Below are positions 17,360-26,072 of a stretch of DNA of 64,000 bases, piece after piece. Location: contig CAMFLR010000012.1 of assembly GCA_945957605.1 (NCBI GenBank), positions 203,414 to 267,413 on the forward strand, given 5' to 3'. A program made the translations under genes and the position numbers. The stretch's first letter is position 1; the number at the start of each line of letters is the position of its first letter. A model generated the notes under the pieces. It did not search any database and was not told where the DNA came from. It saw only the letters and a program-made list of their open reading frames with translations. The stretch comes from an uncultured Isosphaeraceae bacterium (GTDB taxonomy: Bacteria > Planctomycetota > Planctomycetia > Isosphaerales > Isosphaeraceae).

Positions 17360-19024
17360 TTGCTAAGCGACGCTCGGTGGAAGATCAGGGGCGCGGCGGT
17401 GCTCGTCGCCCTGGCGACCCTTGTTTTGATGCTCCTGACCGAGCCCAAGATGGCGATCGTCTGGGACGAGGGTTTTACGCTCGGCCGGCAGCATCGCATC
17501 CGGCAATGGTTCAGCGCACTCAAGGATCCAGCCGGATTCGCCGCGAAATGGGTGCCGCCCGCTCCAATGAGCGAACTCGTCCAGCAAGATCAACCGCCGC
17601 CCCGCGCCGATCAGATCGACACCCGCGCGAAGCTTTATTCACCTGCGGTAATTGAATGGTTCTGGCCATTCGCGCGCGAAGAACCGCACGGCCACCCGCC
17701 CTTTTACGCACTGGTCGGCCTGATCGGCGATTTCGTCGTTCCCGGCTGGGCCGATTTACCGCGCGCTCGCTTCGGGCCGATTCTGATATTCAGCCTCACC
17801 GCCGGCGCACTCTTCGGTTTTGCCGCGAAGAAGTGGGGAGTATGGCCCGCCGCACTTGCGTCGTGCGCCTGGATCTTCCAGCCCCAGATTTTCAGCCACG
17901 GCCATTATGCCGCATATGATGCGCTGCTCACCTGTTTGTGGGTGAACGCGATCATTGTGTTCGATCTCGCGATCGAGTCGCCTCGAAAAGCTGGGCGCAT
18001 CGCCTGGTCGATTCTTCTGGGACTGATTTTCGGCTGCGCGGCTGATACAAAACTCACCGGCTGGTTCCTGCCCATACCGTTCTTGTTCTGGGCGGTGGCC
18101 TATCGGTCGAAGGCCGCGCTTCAGGTCGCGCTCATCGCCGCACCGGTAGCGCTGATTACGCTCTACGTCGCGAATCCCGGCTGGTGGGCGGCGCCAGTGA
18201 CGGGCATCGCGCGATTCCTCAAATCGAACCTCTCGCGCGGCACGTCGATTCCGATCAAGGTGATGTTCCTCGGCCGGGTGTATAACACACCGCTCGATTC
18301 ACTCCCCTGGTACAACACGCTTGCCTGGACCATTTTCGTCGTCCCAGCCGGCTTCCTCTGCTTCGGTCTGGCGGGAGCGGTTCGAGCAGTGCGCCGGGTG
18401 AAGCTCGAACCTTTCGGTGTGCTCGTCCTCGGCCACTGGCTGTTCTTGCTCTTGCTCCGATCGCTTCCTCACACGCCCGGGCACGACGGCGTTCGTCTCT
18501 TCTTGCCGGCGTTCGGCGTGCTGGCGATTCTTGCAGGGCAGGGGGCGGCGTGGCTGATCGAAAAATCCCCGCGTTGGGGAGGAATCCTCTCGGGCGTGGC
18601 CATTGCTGAGGGAGCCATCAGCCTGGCGCTGATGATGCCGGTGCCGATGTCGTATTTCAGTCCGCTCGCCGGCGGACTCCCCGGCGCAGCCGCGCTTGGT
18701 ATGGAGCCGACATACTACTGGGATGCACTCGGCGACGATGCGCTCGACTTCCTCAACAAGAATACGCCGCCCGATCGTTCCGTCGCGTTTGCGTCATTTC
18801 CGCACTCGTTCATTTATTTGCGCCAGACCGGAAAGCTGACAACGCGCGTGCCGCAATTCGATCGCTTGCCGCCCAAGTGGTATGTGATTCAAAATCGGCC
18901 GGGCAGCATGTCACCGCACGATCGCGCGCTCATCGCAGGCAGAACGCCGGCCTTCGTCTCGAAAAAGTGGGGCGTTCCCCTTTTGTGGATCTTTCCCATC
19001 GACCCCACGCCGCCAACACCATGA
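17360..19024 (+). CDS. GT39-type (PMT/ArnT-like) membrane glycosyltransferase 1
   Basis: About 554 residues with roughly 10-12 hydrophobic segments. The GT-C acidic motif sits in the first periplasmic loop (MAIVWDEGFTLGR, Asp-Glu near residues 36-37). Motifs further on are GHPPFYALVGLIGD, GHYAAYDALLTCLW, TKLTGWFLPIPF and HTPGHDGVRLFLPAFG. GT-C enzymes move a sugar from a polyprenyl-phosphate donor to an acceptor on the outer side of the membrane; donor and acceptor here are unknown. No good ATG exists: the frame opens with TTG at 17354 and TTG at 17360. GAGG at 17349-17352 gives a seven-base spacing to 17360, so I use that. The last bases overlap the next gene by ATGA. Confidence 0.85.
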   Translation: MLSDARWKIRGAAVLVALATLVLMLLTEPKMAIVWDEGFTLGRQHRIRQWFSALKDPAGFAAKWVPPAPMSELVQQDQPPPRADQIDTRAKLYSPAVIEWFWPFAREEPHGHPPFYALVGLIGDFVVPGWADLPRARFGPILIFSLTAGALFGFAAKKWGVWPAALASCAWIFQPQIFSHGHYAAYDALLTCLWVNAIIVFDLAIESPRKAGRIAWSILLGLIFGCAADTKLTGWFLPIPFLFWAVAYRSKAALQVALIAAPVALITLYVANPGWWAAPVTGIARFLKSNLSRGTSIPIKVMFLGRVYNTPLDSLPWYNTLAWTIFVVPAGFLCFGLAGAVRAVRRVKLEPFGVLVLGHWLFLLLLRSLPHTPGHDGVRLFLPAFGVLAILAGQGAAWLIEKSPRWGGILSGVAIAEGAISLALMMPVPMSYFSPLAGGLPGAAALGMEPTYYWDALGDDALDFLNKNTPPDRSVAFASFPHSFIYLRQTGKLTTRVPQFDRLPPKWYVIQNRPGSMSPHDRALIAGRTPAFVSKKWGVPLLWIFPIDPTPPTP

Positions 19025-21486
19025 GCCAACCCGACGCCGTTCCTGAATCGCCCTCACCAACGCGCAGGAAGTTGCCCGGCTGGGTCGCTCCTCTGGTTGT
19101 GTTTGGAATCACGCTGCTGGCGATCGTCCCCACCGTCGGCGACATCGGCGTCACGTGGGATGAGCCGGCGTATCGCTACAGTCAGGAGCTCTCGCAAGAG
19201 TGGTGGGAGCATCTCTTCAAGGCGCGGACGAAGGACGACTTCACGCGATTGTTCGACCCGGCGACTCTGCTGTTTTACTGGCCCTACGGCCGATTCGGCA
19301 TCAATTTTCATCCGCCGCTCGCCGGCCAGCTCAACCTGCTGTCATACGTGATCTTTGGCCCCTGGATGAAGGATATCCCTGCGCGTCGCATGGCATCGGT
19401 GATCGAATTCGCATTCACCGTGATGATTCTCTATCAATTCCTGGCGAAACGCTACGGCGTCTGGGTGGGTGCGATCGCCGGTGCTTCGCTATTGCTCATG
19501 CCGCGGCTTTATGGCGACGCTCACATCGCCGGTACCGACACGCCGGGACTGCTCATCTGGGGATTGGCGGCACTCGCGTTCTGGAAGGGGCTCTACGAAC
19601 CCGATGCGCGAAAATGGCGCCTGATTGTCGGCATACTGATTGGCCTGGCGTTCATCCAGAAGATGGCGACCGTCATGGTCGTGGTACCGCTGGTTCTTTG
19701 GTTGATCGCGGGCCCGCTCGTCCGGCAGATCCGCAGCAAACAGGATCGCGGAGCGTGGATCGACGGCGCAATTACCTCCACGCTCATGATCGTGCCGCTT
19801 GCGATCACATTTCTGGAACTTCAACGCATCAGCGCGGTGTTCGTGCAGATGCTCCGAGATCAGGGGATCGCGCCTCATCTTATCAGCGTCGCGCGAATGA
19901 ACCTGTTTACCCAGCATCCTGAAACCAAACTCCCGAGCCTGATTCTCGCCGTGCCGCTCTTCGTTTGGATCGTCAGGCGCATCTTAGGCCGAGTGCTCAA
20001 ATCGAGCCCGATCTGGGGCGTCGAACGTCCCGCGCTCGAAACCTGGACGTCGATTCTCGCGTTCGGCCCTATCATTTCGTGGCTGGGCAACCCCGAATGG
20101 TGGCGCGAAACTATCCCCCGTCTCGCGCACTATTACGCACTCAATTCTGGGCGCCGCGGCGCACTTCCTGATATTCGCATCATTTACTTTGGCCAAATCT
20201 ATGAATATTCCCTACCGTGGCATAACGGCTGGGTCTGGATCGGCATCACCGTGCCGGTGGGAATTCTCATCGCTTCGATCGTCGGTCTGATTCTAAGAAT
20301 ACCGACATTCAAACGTGATCGCATTCCTGTTTATTTTGGATTGCATCTCCTGATCTGGCCATTTCTGCGCATGCTAAACACGCCTGCGCACGACGGCATT
20401 CGCCTATTTTTGCCCACGTTTTTCTTCATTGCGGCGTTTGCGGGATGGGGCGTCGTCGGCGTGAGCGATTGGTTTTCGCGAAGCGAACGAGCTCGGTTAA
20501 TTGTGCGCAGCGTGCTGTCCGTGGTCGTGCTTGCGCCTGCCGTGTATGCGATCGTACGAATTCATCCGTACGAGCTTTCGTATTACAGCGAGTTGATCGG
20601 TGGTCCGCGTGGGGCGTGGGAGAAAGGGTTTGAAATATCGTACTGGTACGAGGCGTTCGATGATCGCGTTCTGGGCGAGCTAAACGAGATTCTGCCCGAT
20701 GGAATCACGATCGACACGCTCAACGAGGCGACGCGTCCACCGACGTTCCCCACGCTTCAAGAGCTTGGAGTTATCAAGGGCTCGCTGCAACTCGACTGGT
20801 ATCACACGAACCGGTTCCCGGTCGCGTACATGCGAAAGCCGGTGATTCACCAGGGCGTGGCGCGAAGAACCGAGTGGTGGCTCTGGATGCTTGCGCACGA
20901 CTCGAAGGCAACCGCGCTCACGCGCGTCGCCTATGTGATGACGCCGATCTACGAACTACGACCGCGCCAGCTCGATGGAATTCGCCTGATTTCGGTGTTG
21001 TCGCCACCCACCGTGGCGCGCACCTGGGCGCTTCAATTGATCGCCGATAGTCCGAGCGATCCAACCTATCGCGAGACGCCCCAGGCACCCGCCTGGGCAC
21101 GGCCGCATCCGTGGCTCGCGCGCTTCTGGGGCGACGGCCTGCTGCGAATGCGGCCGCTCGGCGTGAACGAACCGCTGTTCGCCTGGGCACGTTCCAACCC
21201 CGCGTCGCTCCGCCTGGCAGCGCAGCGTCTCGCGTTTCCGCCAGCCGGCGCAGAGCCCGACCTCGAAGCCGAGCGCTTGCGGTTCATCATCACACACTCT
21301 GGCACTGCCGATCGTTTGACCGGACTCGACACGATGCTCAGCGCCAATCCGCAGGCACTCATCGACGCGATCGAAATCGTCATCACAAGGGGCGGTGACG
21401 TGCGAAAAATTCTCACGCACGCCGGCTACCTGGACCCGTCCCAAATCGGCGGCCCACTCGATCGCGACCTGCCACCGAATCGTTAG
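19021..21486 (+). CDS. GT39-type membrane glycosyltransferase 2 with long soluble C-terminus
   Basis: 821 residues. The GT-C acidic motif is W46-D-E in the loop after the first membrane helix. About ten further hydrophobic segments follow up to residue 520. NTPAHDGIRLFLPTFFFIA and YYSELIGGPRGAWEKGFEISYWYEAFDD are close counterparts of segments in the preceding gene, so the two are diverged paralogues. Residues about 520-821 are a soluble tail I cannot assign. An in-frame open region extends back to 18877 inside the upstream gene, but the ATG at 19021 overlaps the previous stop as ATGA, the usual sign of translational coupling, and removes an implausible leader. The pair probably acts on one glycan or glycoprotein pathway (inference). 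Confidence 0.87.
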   Translation: MSQPDAVPESPSPTRRKLPGWVAPLVVFGITLLAIVPTVGDIGVTWDEPAYRYSQELSQEWWEHLFKARTKDDFTRLFDPATLLFYWPYGRFGINFHPPLAGQLNLLSYVIFGPWMKDIPARRMASVIEFAFTVMILYQFLAKRYGVWVGAIAGASLLLMPRLYGDAHIAGTDTPGLLIWGLAALAFWKGLYEPDARKWRLIVGILIGLAFIQKMATVMVVVPLVLWLIAGPLVRQIRSKQDRGAWIDGAITSTLMIVPLAITFLELQRISAVFVQMLRDQGIAPHLISVARMNLFTQHPETKLPSLILAVPLFVWIVRRILGRVLKSSPIWGVERPALETWTSILAFGPIISWLGNPEWWRETIPRLAHYYALNSGRRGALPDIRIIYFGQIYEYSLPWHNGWVWIGITVPVGILIASIVGLILRIPTFKRDRIPVYFGLHLLIWPFLRMLNTPAHDGIRLFLPTFFFIAAFAGWGVVGVSDWFSRSERARLIVRSVLSVVVLAPAVYAIVRIHPYELSYYSELIGGPRGAWEKGFEISYWYEAFDDRVLGELNEILPDGITIDTLNEATRPPTFPTLQELGVIKGSLQLDWYHTNRFPVAYMRKPVIHQGVARRTEWWLWMLAHDSKATALTRVAYVMTPIYELRPRQLDGIRLISVLSPPTVARTWALQLIADSPSDPTYRETPQAPAWARPHPWLARFWGDGLLRMRPLGVNEPLFAWARSNPASLRLAAQRLAFPPAGAEPDLEAERLRFIITHSGTADRLTGLDTMLSANPQALIDAIEIVITRGGDVRKILTHAGYLDPSQIGGPLDRDLPPNR

Positions 21487-21833
21487 AGTTGCTTCGTTGC
21501 GCGTGTAATTCATGGAACGTTTGAGCATCATTCTTCGGAATCAAACATCGGTTGACAGCCACAAAGCCTCCTCAGTTCCATTGCAGAGTTCGCAAAATCG
21601 GGGTGAGCGGACGACGACGAATTCTTTCGAAGAGATGACACGAAAAGATCAGCCGAGGCCGAATAGGCTCGGCGATCGGGTCGTCGCTCGTTCCTCAAAT
21701 TGATTTGCAATCTGGCCGATACTTTCGAACGGCGGGCGCTGATACACTGTGCCTATCACATGTCAAACTCGGTTCTCCCAGGCATCTCTGCTCGGTTTCA
21801 CATTTCACCGAGCGAACAGAGGAGAGCACGATC
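21487..21833. other. Intergenic region before the DUF4105-patatin pair
   Basis: 347 bases with no coding frame I trust. A weak hairpin (GCCGAG/CTCGGC around 21653-21675) lacks a U-tract. An in-frame open stretch from 21705 continues into the next gene but has no start signal. Confidence 0.4.
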
Positions 21834-22826
21834 GTGGACGTCTTGCTTGGATTCACCACGGCGATGGCGCTGGTGGCGTGTATCCTGATCGCCGTATGGA
21901 TGATTGGTGCGATCTATTTTGATCTCTGTGGCGCAGCCGCGTGGGGGCGCTGGGTCACCGTGGCGTGGATCGTCGCCGTGGTCGCGACGCTCGTGGTTTG
22001 GCGGCCAATCTGGCAGCCAGTTATTGCGCTGCTCGCGGCGGAGATTCTCTTTCTCATCTGGTGGTTCCGTCAGAAACCGAGCAACGATCGCGATTGGGAC
22101 CCAAGCGCTGTCTTTCTGCCGCGAGCGATCATCGACGGTGACGCGGTGACCATCGAAAACGTCCGCAACCTGGAATACCGCACGGTCGACGACTTCACTG
22201 CGAACTGGGAAACGCGTTCCTATCGCCTCTCGAACATCAAAGGGGTCGACGTCATCTTCTTCGACTGGGGAGATGGCCTTCGCGGTCACCCCGCGCTCGT
22301 CTTCGACTTCGGGCCAGACGGGCGCATCTGCATGTCGATCGAAGCGAGAATCACCAATGGACAGAAATACTCCGTCTTTCGCAGCCTGTACCGTCAGCAA
22401 GAGCTGATCTTCGTCGCCGCCGACGAACGCGACATCATCCTCCGGCGCACCAAGTACAGCGAGCGCCAGTGGGGCTTCCTTTACCAGATCAACTCGAACG
22501 CGAACGAACTCACAACAGTTTTTCTTGATTACATCAACAAGATCAATCAATTGTACGAAAGCCCTGCCTGGTATCACGTCCTGTTCACCAATTGCACAAC
22601 GTCGTTCTACAAGCTCCCAAGCACGCGGGTTCGCTGGGATTGGCGTGTCATCGCCAATGCCCGGCTGGATCGCGCGCTGTACAAAGATGGTCGGCTGGAC
22701 CGCACCTTGCCGCTTGCTGAGCTTCGTCGGCTTTCTTACATCAACGACATCGCAAATGCAGCCCCCGCCGAGGGATTCGGCGATCACATCCGTCGCGAAC
22801 TAGAGAGGTGTCGCCATGAACGATGA
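21834..22826 (+). CDS. DUF4105 (Lnb_N) membrane protein, candidate lipoprotein N-acylation-type enzyme
   Basis: 330 residues. Three membrane helices (about 5-28, 39-56, 60-77) precede a domain I read as DUF4105/Lnb_N: NLEYRTVDDFTANWETRSY, GVDVIFFDWG, GHPALVFDFG (H152), ICMSIEARITNGQKYSVFRSLYRQQELIFVAADERDIILRRT, and WYHVLFTNCTTSFYK (C254). The conserved His and Cys suggest a Cys-His active site facing the periplasm. Pfam names this domain Lnb_N, and a Bacteroides member has been reported to N-acylate lipoproteins; function here is inferred. I chose the GTG at 21834 because AGGAGA lies nine bases upstream and the helix begins at once; the longer frame from 21705 has no ribosome site. It overlaps the patatin gene by 11 bases. 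Confidence 0.85.
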   Translation: MDVLLGFTTAMALVACILIAVWMIGAIYFDLCGAAAWGRWVTVAWIVAVVATLVVWRPIWQPVIALLAAEILFLIWWFRQKPSNDRDWDPSAVFLPRAIIDGDAVTIENVRNLEYRTVDDFTANWETRSYRLSNIKGVDVIFFDWGDGLRGHPALVFDFGPDGRICMSIEARITNGQKYSVFRSLYRQQELIFVAADERDIILRRTKYSERQWGFLYQINSNANELTTVFLDYINKINQLYESPAWYHVLFTNCTTSFYKLPSTRVRWDWRVIANARLDRALYKDGRLDRTLPLAELRRLSYINDIANAAPAEGFGDHIRRELERCRHER

Positions 22827-24663
22827 GGTGATTCCGCTCCTGAAAGTACATGAGTACTTCAAGAACGCAGACGATGAGACGCTCAAAGAGGTCGCTCGGC
22901 TGGGTCGCGTCGCGCAATTTCCGACGGGGGCCGTCGTACATGAGGCAGACGACGTTCTCACGACGGTTGGCTTCGTGCTGCGCGGGCGACTAAAGGCGGT
23001 GCGAGTCGAAACCAATGGAAGGGAATCGCTTTTTCGTTTGATCGAGCGTGGCGAACAGTTCGGCCTGATGGTAGGCGCGCTTAGTGAAGCGGTGCCAATC
23101 CGAGTCGTCGCGCTCGAACCGACGACGATCTTACGGCTGGACTACGAAGAGGCACTCGACCTCACCTTCACCAAGCCAGACTTGCGGCGCACCTGGTTGA
23201 AGACGTACGCAGGCAGCCTGCGCAAATTCTTCTTCGGAGCCAGCCCCAAGCGATCGGCGGCCTTGCTCGCCATCGTTCATGAAACGCCAGTAACACGCCC
23301 CGCCGCCGTGCAACTCATTCAACGATTGAGCGAAATCGGTGAAAATGTCGCAGTGCTGAGCGACGCGGAACAGCGCACGGTGCCCATGAATTTGCGGTAT
23401 CGTTCACTCCGCGAAGACGGCAAGGATTTGACCTCTGAGGAGATTCGCGAGCAAGTTGCACAGTGGCAGGACGCAGATCGAATCGTCTTTCATCTTCATA
23501 CATTCCTGACGCCCGAGCGAATGGCGCGGCTGCTCGAACTCGTCGACCGCGTCGTTTACTTCGTCACTCCCGACGTGGCCGAGTCTGCAATCCGCCGGCT
23601 GCACGCGGTCGAAGTGCCGGGTCGCGGCTGGCGCGACAAGATCAGCGTCGCTTGGTTGCTTCCAAGTGATAATCCGGTCGCTCCCGTCATCCCTAATCTT
23701 TCCGACCTCTGCGTCCGCGACTTCAAAATCGTCGATTCGCCACCGAAACCGCCGTTCGGCCGGTCGCTCGCAGACGGAATGGAAAGGCTGGTGCACGACC
23801 TGCGTGGAGTCCGCATCGGGCTGGCTCTCGGCGGCGGAGCCGCGCGCGGACTCGCACATCTTGGAGTGCTCAAGGTCTTGGAACAGAATGGGATCGTCGT
23901 CGATATGATCGCTGGCACGAGCGCCGGCGCGATGACGGGCATCATGCACGGAGCCGGTCTCGATCCCGACTACTGCGCTGATGAGTTCTCTACGGTTCTT
24001 CGCCCAGGTTGGCTGTTTCGCCAACTACCGCAGGGCAACTACTGGTACCTCGTTCATAAGTATCGCCGCGGTCTGTTCGACGAAATGCTTCGCAAGTACT
24101 TGAAAGACTGGAGGCTCGAGCAGCTTGCCGTGCCCAGCTACTCCGTCACAGTCGACCTTGTCAGCGGCGACTCAGTCGTTCGTGACAGCGGCGACGCTGT
24201 GCACGCGATTCTCGAGAGCATCAATTTGCCCGTGATCTCCGTGCCGATCATCCGCGATGGCCGCGCTCTGATTGATGGTGGACTGATCAACAACGTTCCG
24301 GCAAGCGTGCTTGTGTCGATGGGCTGCAACTTCGTCATAGCGGTGAGTGTGTCGGCGAAGCTCGAGGCGAAGTTCTGCGACATCCACGCGGAAAACTCGA
24401 TTCTGCCCAAGAGCAAGCCGGGAATGATGCCGACGATCTTGCGCAGCATGCTCGTTCAAAACTACAACCTGAACAATTTCGGCGTTCAACCAGCCGATGT
24501 GGTGATCGAGCCGGACGTGACAAGCATCGATCCGGCCGAGTTCATGAGAGCCAAGGAACTCGCTGCGATCGGCGAGACGACAGCCGTCGACCAGGTTGCG
24601 AAGATCCAGCGCCTATTGAATCGGCTCGATCCGCGACTGTTCAATCGGCCGGCGGAAGTTTGA
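22816..24663 (+). CDS. Patatin-like phospholipase with N-terminal cyclic-nucleotide-binding domain (NTE type)
   Basis: 615 residues. Residues about 10-125 are a cNMP-binding/CRP-like domain (LKVHEYFKNADDETLKEVARLGRVAQFPTGAVV, ESLFRLIERGEQFGLMVG). A middle Rossmann-like region (about 150-320) resembles the linker of neuropathy-target-esterase homologues. The patatin domain is complete: oxyanion GGGAARG from G339, nucleophile G-T-S369-A-G, and the dyad Asp in D487-GG. The enzyme should deacylate phospholipids or lysophospholipids under control of a bound effector. Its ATG at 22816 lies inside the end of the DUF4105 gene, so the two are translated from one mRNA. That pairing suggests acyl-chain turnover linked to envelope lipid or lipoprotein modification (inference). 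Confidence 0.92.
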   Translation: MNDEVIPLLKVHEYFKNADDETLKEVARLGRVAQFPTGAVVHEADDVLTTVGFVLRGRLKAVRVETNGRESLFRLIERGEQFGLMVGALSEAVPIRVVALEPTTILRLDYEEALDLTFTKPDLRRTWLKTYAGSLRKFFFGASPKRSAALLAIVHETPVTRPAAVQLIQRLSEIGENVAVLSDAEQRTVPMNLRYRSLREDGKDLTSEEIREQVAQWQDADRIVFHLHTFLTPERMARLLELVDRVVYFVTPDVAESAIRRLHAVEVPGRGWRDKISVAWLLPSDNPVAPVIPNLSDLCVRDFKIVDSPPKPPFGRSLADGMERLVHDLRGVRIGLALGGGAARGLAHLGVLKVLEQNGIVVDMIAGTSAGAMTGIMHGAGLDPDYCADEFSTVLRPGWLFRQLPQGNYWYLVHKYRRGLFDEMLRKYLKDWRLEQLAVPSYSVTVDLVSGDSVVRDSGDAVHAILESINLPVISVPIIRDGRALIDGGLINNVPASVLVSMGCNFVIAVSVSAKLEAKFCDIHAENSILPKSKPGMMPTILRSMLVQNYNLNNFGVQPADVVIEPDVTSIDPAEFMRAKELAAIGETTAVDQVAKIQRLLNRLDPRLFNRPAEV

Positions 24664-25102
24664 CCAAATGATCGGACGGCTTCGCGGTGGTTTACCGAAT
24701 GATGAACAAAACGACCTAAAACCCGCGTGACGAACTGAAGAAATCTCCTTGCGTCCGCGCGTGGCGTTCGTTTCAATGAACGCGAGTCACCACGTCAGAT
24801 CTGGAAGGGGCCGAGTTCAGCCACTGTGATCCCGCTGTGCAAATCGCTGCACATGGTTTCCGTGACATGAAGTTGACAGTGTTGCGGGCTCTTGCCTGAT
24901 ACGTCGCGCAACTCGCATTGGTGATTTCGGCGCGTCAGTCGGAATTCGCCATCGAATTTCCCGCATCCGCCCGACGCCTCATCGAGGCACGGCCCCGATT
25001 CGCGTTCAGCTCGATCCCCGCCGGATCGGAGAACGATTGCTTATGAGTTTGGCGCTGTGCTGGACTCATGGTCCGTTGAAAACTCGTAAGAGGGGAGCAA
25101 CA
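24664..25102. other. Intergenic region, 439 bases
   Basis: An imperfect hairpin (GCGTTC/GAACGC around 24763-24783, flanked by CGTGG/CCACG) lies about 100 bases after the patatin stop without a U-tract. A perfect TTGACA at 24873-24878 has only a poor -10 candidate (TGATAC, 18 bases on). No further gene is seen. Confidence 0.4.
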
Positions 25103-25897
25103 ATGATGACCAAGTTACACATCCTTGCGGTACCGGCTCTCGCCCTCACGATGATCGTGCCCGAAGCCTTTGCACAAAGGGGTGGGGCAGTCCGGACTGG
25201 AATGCGCGGGGCTGTCGTCGGCCAGATGGTTGGAGGAGACGCCGGAGCACAGACCGGCGCCAAGGTCGGCGTTGTGACTGGCGCCACTCGGGCGGCCGTC
25301 GATCGCGAAGCTCAAAGACGTGCCGAATACCAGGCGACAACGGCTTATCAAACCGCTCCTCACTCCGATTTCGCAGCGGCACCACCTCAAGTTCTCGCCG
25401 CCGAACCAGCCGCAGTGCCGGCCCCGGTGGCACCGCCCGCTCCTCCCGTCGAAGAAGCCGTTCTCCAAAAAGGCGGTCGACCCGTGCTGGGGATCACATA
25501 TCCCAGAGATTGGAAGCAAACCATCGGAGATTCGTATGTTTCCGCCGTCAGCGCCGATGGGCAAGCATATTCGATGGTTTCGATCCTGCAGGGGGCGACC
25601 GACAAACAGACAGCGGTCGCGAAGATCAAGAAAGGGCTCGACTACTACCTCCAGGACGTCAAATACGACGAACAGACAGACACGAAGCGCGGCGGAATCG
25701 TGATCACCGGGACTGGCAAGGGCAAGAAATCTGGCCTGCCTGTGGTGTTCGCAGCGGGGATCGTGAACACCGGCGCAAATCAATTCGCGGGAGCCGCGTT
25801 CGTCGTCGATGACCGCATCGATGACTATTACAAGGAGACCGTCCGCCAGATCTGCGAAACGCTGCGCGTCGGTGATCAACTCGCGGAGAAGAGATAG
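25103..25897 (+). CDS. Secreted glycine-zipper protein, 264 aa
   Basis: Signal peptide 1-25 (MMTKLHILAVPALALTMIV, cleavage after AFA). The mature part begins with a glycine-zipper stretch (GMRGAVVGQMVGGDAGAQTG and AKVGVVTGATRAAVD) of the kind found in outer-membrane-associated small proteins. A Pro/Ala-rich linker follows (PAAVPAPVAPPAPPVEE, about 105-125). The C-terminal domain (about 130-260) contains ITYPRDWKQTIGDSYVSAVS and ETVRQICETLRV, which I cannot assign with certainty. I chose the ATG at 25103 because AGGGGAG is six bases upstream and it yields the signal peptide. Envelope location is inferred; function is unknown. Confidence 0.8.
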   Translation: MMTKLHILAVPALALTMIVPEAFAQRGGAVRTGMRGAVVGQMVGGDAGAQTGAKVGVVTGATRAAVDREAQRRAEYQATTAYQTAPHSDFAAAPPQVLAAEPAAVPAPVAPPAPPVEEAVLQKGGRPVLGITYPRDWKQTIGDSYVSAVSADGQAYSMVSILQGATDKQTAVAKIKKGLDYYLQDVKYDEQTDTKRGGIVITGTGKGKKSGLPVVFAAGIVNTGANQFAGAAFVVDDRIDDYYKETVRQICETLRVGDQLAEKR

Positions 25898-25911
25898 GAA
25901 TCGCAACAGAG

Positions 25912-25962
25912 CCCGGGTGCCTGGCCGTCCGAGTGGCACCCGGGATTGATTTCACGCATTTT
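25912..25962 (+). terminator. Hairpin terminator after the glycine-zipper gene
   Basis: Perfect 10-base arms CCCGGGTGCC (25912-25921) and GGCACCCGGG (25935-25944), starting 15 bases after the stop codon. The tail ATTGATTTCACGCATTTTT is only moderately U-rich. Confidence 0.65.
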
Positions 25963-26072
25963 TGCCAAGCGGTCGATTCCTCAATTCACGCCGGCCTGCG
26001 CGACCTAATTCACAACCTCGGTGCTCCAGCCCATGCGAACTTCGCAGACAGGACTCCGGCAAACGTCAGCCT

